A stretch of 64,000 nucleotides of DNA from Piezodorus guildinii. Lineage: Eukaryota > Arthropoda > Insecta > Hemiptera > Pentatomidae. The stretch's first letter is position 1; the number at the start of each line of letters is the position of its first letter. Location of the stretch: positions 96,169,616 to 96,233,615 of the forward strand of contig CM041294.1 of NCBI GenBank assembly GCA_023052935.1. The letters are read 5' to 3'. Under the pieces are notes generated by a model. That model ran no database searches. It was given only the letters and a program-made list of their open reading frames with translations, and was not told where the DNA came from. Position numbers and translations under genes: made by a program. Of the stretch, positions 56,605 to 64,000 are shown in pieces.

Positions 56605-57975
56605 CTATATATATATATATAACATTATTATACCCATCCATAAGAAGGAAAGCACAAGCGAATGCGCTAACTATAGACCGATATGTCTCTCACAGGTCGT
56701 ATATAAAATATATACCTCAATTCTGGAAAAGAAGCTGAGACCTTTAGTCGAAGATAATCTGGAAAACAAGCAAGCAGCTTTTCGCCCTGGACGCCAATCC
56801 CAAGACCATATCTTTGCTTTGAGGATGTTGATAGAGAAAGCCTGGGATCGAAATAAAAGCTTATACCTTGCTTTTCTGGACATTAAAGCTGCGTTTGACT
56901 CAGTACCTAGAGAGGAAATATGGAACGCCCTGATAGTAAAGAACGTCCTTGAGGGTTTGCTACTCGCTATAAAATCAACATACCAGACACCAAAGGGCAT
57001 TGTAAGAATTAACGGTCTCGAGTCGAAGAGCTTTCCGATGGCAAAAGGAGTAAAGCAGGGGGATAGCCTCAGCCCTCTACTCTTCATCATCTTTGTGGAT
57101 GAAATAATAAATATTTGCAAGAGAACAGCAAGAGCGGTTATTGGTCATTGGAATATGAGAACCATACAGGCACAAGTAATGGTGTATGCCGATGACATAG
57201 TCCTTATTACTGACCCTAGCGTTAAGCTCCCACAAGCCCTAATAGAGTGGGAAGCAGAATTAGGACGGAAAGGAATGATTATTAATGCCAGAAAAAGCAA
57301 GATCCTACAAGTGGGACAACAGCCCGAACAAATCCACATTATGTGCAACGACGAGGAGCTAGAAGTGGTAAATGAGATCTCCTACCTTGGAACTGTGATA
57401 AGCGGAAATGGAAAAATACAACCCGAAATATCCCACAGGATAAGAAAAGCAAATAATATTTACTATTCCATCAGCAACACAGTAGTAGGAAAGAGAGAGG
57501 TTAAAATATATGTCAAGCTCCACATATTTAAGGCCGTATACATGCCTGTTCTACTATACGGAGCAGAGAGCTGGGTACTCCCGGACAACAAATGGAGCCG
57601 TATAACAGCGGCGGAAATGAAATACCTGCGCAGAGTGGCTTCCAAAACCCGCAGGGATAGGATCAGGAATGAAACAATAAGGGAAGAATTAAACATTTCT
57701 GCAAGGAAGGAGACCCTGGAGAAGAGACAGTTTGGGTGGTACGGGCATGTATGTAGGATGAGCCAGGATTGTGACCCACGCAAATTTATGGAGGCAAAAC
57801 CAGTTGGCACCAGATCTAGAGGAAGGCCTAGGCTTAGCTGCGATGGCTACATCAACAAGTTGGAGAAAGCGAGAGGCAAGACTCTTGCAGGATACAGAGA
57901 GAGATGGAGATCCTGGGTTGGACTATCTCCACGCTGACAGGCACAAGGAGAGAGCTAAAGAAGAAGAAGAAGTAT
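56605..57975 (+). pseudogene. 5'-truncated RTE-like LINE with intact reverse transcriptase core
   Basis: One open frame of 445 codons covering the RT: PIHKKESTSECANYRPICL, FRPGRQSQDHIFALR, FLDIKAAFDSVPR (motif A), MAKGVKQGDSLSPLLF (motif B), MVYADDIVLIT (motif C, YADD), SYLGTVIS, PVLLYGAESW and the C-terminus RQFGWYGHVCRM. It lacks the endonuclease, so it is not autonomous, but the RT has no stop. The first residues come from flanking TA repeat. 3' tail GAAGAAGAAGAAG. The least degraded LINE RT in the window. Confidence 0.9.
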
Positions 57976-59505
57976 TTTTGAGGGGGTTTGAAGCATAAAT
58001 GAACTGGTTGACAATGTTTGATCTTTAATTAATTTATAATAATTGAAATGACTGACTCTTGATAATACACAGATAAGTTGGTTGTGGCAGCTTAAATTTT
58101 AATTGATAGTCTTAATATGATGGATATTGGTTTGAGCTCTTACTCGTGGCTAGAGCTAGCCCTGCTGTCTGTAGTACTTCTACTCACGCATTAAAATGTT
58201 GTAGACTCTCATTGCCCTGTCACTTCACTTACACTTTTAGTTTTGGCTACACTTTTTTCATGACTGAACTGACTTTTTTACCTGTCTTGCTCTCATTTTC
58301 CCACAAAATAGAAGGCCCATAATAGTGAAGCCTGGGGATTACAATCCATTGATAATTTTAATTATAATACTTTCTCTTGTTCATGGAGGATCCTTGTACA
58401 TTACCAAATACTTATTGTTCATATTTCCTTTGGGTTGATAATGTAGATGTGATATTTGTGGATCAACTTGATATTTTAGTAATTAAAATAATGTCGGTAC
58501 TAGCTATAAAATATGTTTTTATGTTTGTTTTTTTAATTATCTTTTAAGATTAGTTAAGAGGTAGATAGATAGATGAGATTGCAGTTTCGGACCCTCCACA
58601 TCGGGCTATAATCTTCCAGTAGATGACTGTCCCACGGTCAGGGGTCCACGAGGTCCTAATTGCGGGGTCTTAGTAATTGTTTTGACTCGGTGGTAATTTC
58701 TCGACGAACAATTATTCTCATCAAAGTGCGGTGATGCTGCAAGTCTTCCTTGGGAAGTGGCTGTAATTAACTAAAAGGTGATGTCTTGTCAAAGCACATT
58801 CATCGAGTTTGCTCGCTTAATTAAATATTTTATAGTTGTGTGCAAGTATTCCGTATTATATTCTTCACTAAATGCTCACCAAAAACATTATTGTTTGTAA
58901 TTTCAGGGAGTTGAAAAGATGCAAGTTAATATAAAAATCAATTTTATTCATCTAATGTAATTTTTCTAAATACATCTTAAAAGTTTAATTTAGTTTCCAA
59001 GAGAGTCCCATTTAGTGTACAGAGGAACTATATTTATAAAGTGATCTAAAAGTAGAAATAATAACAACTATAGTTTATGAATTGGTAACAACTTAACCAT
59101 CCCATTTATTTTAACAACTTACGTACTACATAATCGTCATATTTTTTATAAACTTCTGAGAACTTTATGAAAGACTTCAAGAACTGAAACACTAAATCAA
59201 CATAGCCTCCGTCAATATAACATTACAAATAACATATGTTCATAAGTTTATGCTCTTATAACTAATTTCTATTATTCTATAAGACACATTTTGTAACATA
59301 TTAATTTCTCTTAAATCTTATTATGCGCTTTCAAGCTGGATATTACATTACTAATCATATATACAGTAAATTTGATTTACTTCTTCCATTATACTACTTC
59401 CAATGAAAAATCTAATTGCTATCTATTTTACTTCTTAACATGTAGGAAATAATGCCATAAATTACAATTTAAACCGTTCAGGGAATTGAAAAATAGCAAG
59501 GCGAG
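57976..59505. other. no gene recognised
   Basis: AT-rich, with a short balanced stretch at 58580-58760 that shows no tRNA-like boxes or motif-bearing frame. Confidence 0.5.
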
Positions 59506-59507
59506 GG

Positions 59508-60920
59508 AAAAATCTCACGACTTTCACTTACCCTGGTTAATAAAATGGATTTAAGAACTTAAAAGTAAGATAGGAGTCAAAATATAGGAAACTGAAATTA
59601 AAAGAATACTGTCAAGTTTCGTTGCAGATCAAACAATAAAACAATATACAATTTTTATGTACAATAATCACATAAGATCATGCCCTATTTGTCACTTTAT
59701 GATACCAAATTTGTGAATGAGATAATATTTTTTTCTAAAATCTTAAGCTTTCCAATGGTATATTATAATTTAGATTACTATATATTATGTTCGGAAAAAA
59801 AAAAAAAAAATTTTCTTCTCCATTTGGTAATAATTTAGCCATTTATTATCAATGCTAATAACATAATATTTTTAAATTTTTGAAACGTACATGATTAAAC
59901 ATACTTAAAAAGAAGAAATGAAAAACATTCAGTATTTAAGCCCAGTCAGACTATTTCAGAAAGAATAAAACCTAAATTATACTGAAGCAAACTAAATTTT
60001 ACATTAATATAGCGAGTCTAATCAAAACTGTAAGACACGTTTTTGAGACAATCGTAGTGTAAAGTGGTTCTTGTAGTTTTTCGAGTTATGTAAAAAGTTG
60101 CACTAACATCTCAGGCATATGAAAAAAATAAATAAATAAATAAAACCTGTAGAGTTTATAGTAGTAACAATGTAATCCAAGGAGAGTATTAGTCCTTGAT
60201 CACGCTCAGCCTCCAGGTTTTTCCCCAATTTTGGTTACCCACTTTACAGAGACTGGGTCTGTCCCAGTCGTCTCTATACCCTAGGGACGCCCCTCGGCTG
60301 AAGTTACAGAATGAATAATATTCTGTCATAGCCGGGATTCGAACCCAGGACCCGGTGAACAGTATACTAGCCTTCTATCCACTTGGGCGCGCTCGTTCTC
60401 ATCTTTGGTATAGACCGTCCTAAAATGTAAAATTTCAGTTTTATACATCTTATCGTTTTCGAACTAGACAACAGATACTCACCTTTTTGCGGAACTTGGT
60501 CATTTGGTCTTAGGGAACCCTAAAACGTGTATTTCCGGTGAAAACTCGAATTCGAAAATGTTCGCGATCGCAATACTTTAGCTTACAATAAATTCATATA
60601 TAGCTACACTCATAAAAGATCTAAACATGTGTTGCTAACTTAAGCTAGTTTATTTTAATTTCTAATTGTATATTATCAATTGTGTTATCTGTTTTGTTTT
60701 TTTGTTTTTTTTATATGTAGGTTTTTTATCTAGTTTTTCCTACTACCATAGTTAATATCAATTTAATTTTACCACTAATTATAGAATAGATAATTAGATT
60801 ATAACTACCAAATGAACCAAACATTTGATGATTGTAAGGATGTCTCATCCGAAATCATTTATAAATTTTTTGTCAATATGTAAAATTATAAATAAAGTTT
60901 ATTTTCTTTCTATAGGTAAC
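59508..60920 (+). repeat. interspersed TIR repeat, copy 5
   Basis: Start CACGACTTTCACTTACCC and end GGTAACTGGTAGTAAAAA. Interrupted by a SINE (60191-60397), and by AT-rich sequence at about 60600-60900 before the right end. Confidence 0.7.
60191..60397 (-). mobile_element. tRNA-derived SINE (family B)
   Basis: Reverse strand: B box CTGGGTTCGAATCCCGG (around 60334-60349) and A-box-like GCGCCCAAGTGGATAGAAGG. The head resembles a tRNA, but the body and insertion context mark a SINE. Only one copy in the window. Confidence 0.75.
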
Positions 60921-61157
60921 TGGTAGTAAAAATCACTAAAATTATTCTGTTCAAAATTAAGTTAGAAAACATCCAGTCTGATAACTGATGCGTAGATCGT
61001 CTTGGAGAATTAGGTTTTGATAAGTTTCAATGGAGTGTTACAAAAATATGTTTTTCAAGCTCCAAAAAAAAAGGTTACATTGATATGAAACTTTCTTATG
61101 ATTAACTTCCACTTGCCTATTTATCAAATATATATGGTAAGAGTAAGTATTGTCATT

Positions 61158-61731
61158 TTCCAGGAAGAAATAAAGTCCCGGATAAAGGTGGGAAATGCGT
61201 GTTATTATTCAGTTGCTAAGTTACTTAGCTCACGGCTTCTATCTAAAAATCTAAAGGTTAGAATTTATAAAACTATTATTCTTCCAACGGTTCTTTACGG
61301 ATGTGAAACGTGGCCGCTTACTTTGAAGGATGAACAACGGCTTAAGGTTTTCGAAAATAAGGTACTGCGTAAGATATTTGGTCCGAAGAGAAATGAGGGC
61401 ACTGGGGAGTTTAGAAGGTTGCACAATGCGGAATTGCGGAACTTGTATCCTGAGAATATTATTGAGTTGATAGCGTCGCGGAGACTTAAATGGGCGAATA
61501 AAATTGTCGGGCTCGGTGAGGATCGGATTCCGAGACAGTTGGTATTTGCTAATCCGACTGGTAGGCGTCCGAAAGGTAGGCCGAAACGTCGATGGGAGGA
61601 TTGCATTAAGGCTGATCTTGGGGACTTGGGCTTGAGCGGAGAACATTGGACGAGTCTATGTAGACGGAATATGGTGCTATCGACATTGAACCTTCGGGTT
61701 CGGTAAGCCTATTATTATTATTATTATTAAA
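61158..61731 (+). mobile_element. 5'-truncated RTE-like LINE with target duplication and (TTA)n tail
   Basis: Flanked by TATTGTCATT at 61148-61157 and 61732-61741. Open frame to 61706: ILPTVLYGCETWPLT, VLRKIFGPKRNEGTGEFRRLH, RRLKWANKIVGLGEDR, GRPKRRWEDCIKADLGDL, the standard C-terminus of the RTE-type proteins common in insects. Ends in TTATTATTATTATT. Confidence 0.9.
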
Positions 61732-61741
61732 TATTGTCATT

Positions 61742-62320
61742 GTGAAAATTTTTTAATCATTGTTTTGAATGGAATTAAATTTTTTATAGTCCGCTGAATC
61801 CAAAAGATCAAGTCACTCATTAGGGTCATCTGTCGTGTAATTACCAATATATAAACCATCTATACACGATAAACCCAAGGATTTTTAAAGAGAGTAAAAA
61901 AATTCTTCGTTACTTCATGCTTCAAAGGTGATCTTGAGATTGTGCGATGTCAAGTACTCATTAAAGATCCTAATCTAACCTATCCTAATTAAACCTAGAT
62001 AGGCAAAATTTAGAACTCTCGTTATAGCATCCTTCAATTAGCCATAGTAGCATACAGGATGTTATAGTAATAACAATTAGGTTAATATAATTGTATAGTT
62101 AAAGAAGAATTTTTTTTATTTTATCGGAATCAGCTTCCATTGTCATGTAGTCGTTTATCTAAGGGCTGGAAATAATAAAAACGCTAAAATTTATTAGACA
62201 ATGGTTTGTTATTTCCAAATAACTTTATTAGTGTATAACTTCTAGGCTGAGTTTTCTTATTTTTCTGTATTTTAATTAATAACCGAGTTTTAGCTGAGTT
62301 ACATATATTGTAAATTGTGA
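61742..62320. other. AT-rich, no gene recognised
   Basis: No motif-bearing frame. Confidence 0.5.
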
Positions 62321-62324
62321 CTTG

Positions 62325-62599
62325 AACATAATTTTTCCTCTGGCGCGATAGGCCGTGTAGGCCCTAGGCCGCGTGGTGTAATACCCTGTGAGAATATTGT
62401 CACCGGGTAATCTCTCCCTACGCCTATTTTTGTGAGTGACCACCAGTAGCTTGACGGGTCTCATATACCCGGGGGAGAGGCTGTGATTGAATCCCCATTT
62501 GATTATATCCTCATAAAACTCCCGCCGGGACTGGGATTCAAACTCACAACCTTTAGCGTGGGAGACTACCGCGTTAGCCACTCAGACACGGGCTTCCCA
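62325..62599 (-). mobile_element. tRNA-derived SINE (family A), copy 2
   Basis: Reverse strand: GGGAAGCCCGTGTCTGAGTG, A box TGAGTGGCTAACGCGG, B box GAGTTTGAATCCCAG, then the body shared with 56264-56560. Confidence 0.88.
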
Positions 62600-64000
62600 T
62601 TTGAATATATCAGGAGTTAAATATATAGATTAACTTTTTTTTCTGTTAATCACGCTTACTGATTCTAAAACTCTATACACATTTTTCTCTATCTTCAAAA
62701 ATAACGATGGCTGTATTTATGGCTAAAATTTCAATTTGTTTCTATTATTATTTTTATTTAATTAATTATTTAACAATTTATTTTTTTCTAAATGTATTTA
62801 AAAGTTCTTAGATTAATTTTAACAACAGAGGTGTGTTAAGCGTACCAGATTTTTTGTTTTGTAGCAAATTTAATTCTCTATCGAATAGTAAACTTCTGAT
62901 ACGTAGTTATTTATTGATTCGTAAGGGAACTGCCCAAATTTTTCATGGGTTATACTCTATTTATCTTGGATGTTAGAGGGTTTTTATTTTTCGATTAAAA
63001 AGGTGATTGTTTTTTCGATATTTATACTAGACTATTTTACTATTTCCTTTTCATTTTTTTTTTTTTAATTTTTATTGGAATCATTTGCTATGTATCTGTA
63101 TATAATACTGGGAGGAATTGAAATAATTTAGAATCATTTCAAATAGAACAGTTTCCGGGCAACAAGCAAAAACGTTTCTTAGAAGGGCTATACGAAAAAT
63201 AAACCCCTCCACTCCTAGAGCAGGGATAGCGATATATACCTGAGGGGAGTCTTAGCCCTGACTGGAGAGGAACCTTAAGTCCAGCCACGGACGGGGAAGG
63301 TCGGGGGGTCAAGTCAGGGAACAATTATGCAGTTATGTCCGAAGGTACCATTTTCATGTTACATTATGTGGTAAATCTGAACCTCAGTATTCTCAATAAT
63401 GATAATGCCTTTCTGGATATTTTTATGTGTAATAATATGTACACTTTTATGAATAAATGTGTATTATAAGTTAATTACTTTATTCACATTTGTGCCAACG
63501 ATCCATAGTAAATTCAAATAAAAATTCCTGATTCTAGAAAACTTTACACTTTTCCTCGATCATTAATAATAACCGAAATATCGGGGAATCGCATCCCATA
63601 AGTTATGCCTTGACCATATAAGATTTTTTCTTTTCTTTCTTTCTTTGTTCATCTTGATCTCTGAAATCTTTTCGATCTTCAAAAATAACTGAGTTATAAG
63701 CGTAAACATTGGCAAGATTTGATTAATTTTAATTTCTCGACCGACAACTCTTTAATCAATAACCCCTAAGTAATATTGTATTTTTTAAAAAGGAATTTGA
63801 TGGTAATCAGTAAATTTAAAACCACCTTAAAGGATCGATTATCCTTCAGCCATCAGAGGAAACTTCATCACATTTGATATTTTCATAGAATATATAAAAG
63901 ATACAACTTTAACTAGGTATGTATAGGTATGTTAATATGTACACTTGTAAAGTAAGAAAGGTTCTTCGTTAGACCTCGAGAGAGCGAAACTTGAACAGCT
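62600..64000. other. no gene; scattered repeat pieces
   Basis: TCTATCTTCAAAAATAACGA (62690) and ATCTTCAAAAATAACTGAGT (63670) are reverse copies of the tandem unit at 25100. A GC-richer piece at 63160-63320 carries no recognised feature. Confidence 0.5.

Noticed and set aside
61560..61595. GGCCGAAACGTCG resembling the ribozyme-flank motif.
   Set aside because: It is coding sequence of the RTE C-terminus (GRPKRRW), without the CTGATGA part.

Overview
The window is eukaryotic, non-coding-rich, AT-rich DNA packed with retrotransposon debris: Ty3/gypsy, Jockey-like, CR1-like, RTE-like and I/LOA-like elements, and three tRNA-derived SINE families. One host gene can be named from its peptide: an inotocin (insect oxytocin/vasopressin-like) precursor at about 36.8 kb. 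It points to an insect or close arthropod relative; the order cannot be told from this sequence alone. All family names here rest on motifs read by eye; no database was searched.

Layout. 1-3450: reverse-strand Ty3/gypsy LTR element, cut by the window edge and defective. 3575-7302: relic tip of the large element described next, a CR1-like tail, an interspersed repeat and a retroposed mRNA tail. 7365-21929: the most remarkable object, a 14.6-kb near-perfect palindrome with two divergent copies of one large gene. That gene encodes a B-family DNA polymerase of the protein-primed (Polinton/virus) type with an embedded endonuclease VII-like zinc motif. The palindrome is bounded by a 62-63 bp identical direct repeat that looks like a very long target-site duplication. 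No integrase, capsid or packaging ATPase gene is visible. 22-33 kb: LINE fragments, SINEs and tandem repeats. 33.0-33.4 kb: an exon of an unrecognised host gene. 34.5-40.1 kb: the inotocin locus, with an inverted partial duplicate of its 3' half; a 2.3-kb LINE interrupts its downstream flank. 41-54 kb: Jockey-like elements, one almost complete and split by a CR1-like LINE, plus a second unrecognised exon at 43.2-43.5 kb. 54-64 kb: interspersed TIR repeats, SINEs and RTE-like LINEs.

How it fits together. In the palindrome both polymerase genes start near the centre and read outward. The centre carries G-rich iteron-like repeats and a 20-nt non-palindromic spacer, which looks like a copied hairpin loop. 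The outer 3 kb of each arm is non-coding and built of tandem repeats. The right polymerase copy is open throughout with all catalytic motifs present; the left copy carries two 1-nt deletions. A diverged copy of the tip at 3.6 kb suggests a mobile family. My reading is a polymerase-only, hairpin-replicating element. It differs from described Polintons (6-bp duplications, many genes) in gene content, symmetry and target duplication. That reading is inference; the palindrome, the flanking repeat and the polymerase motifs are directly visible.
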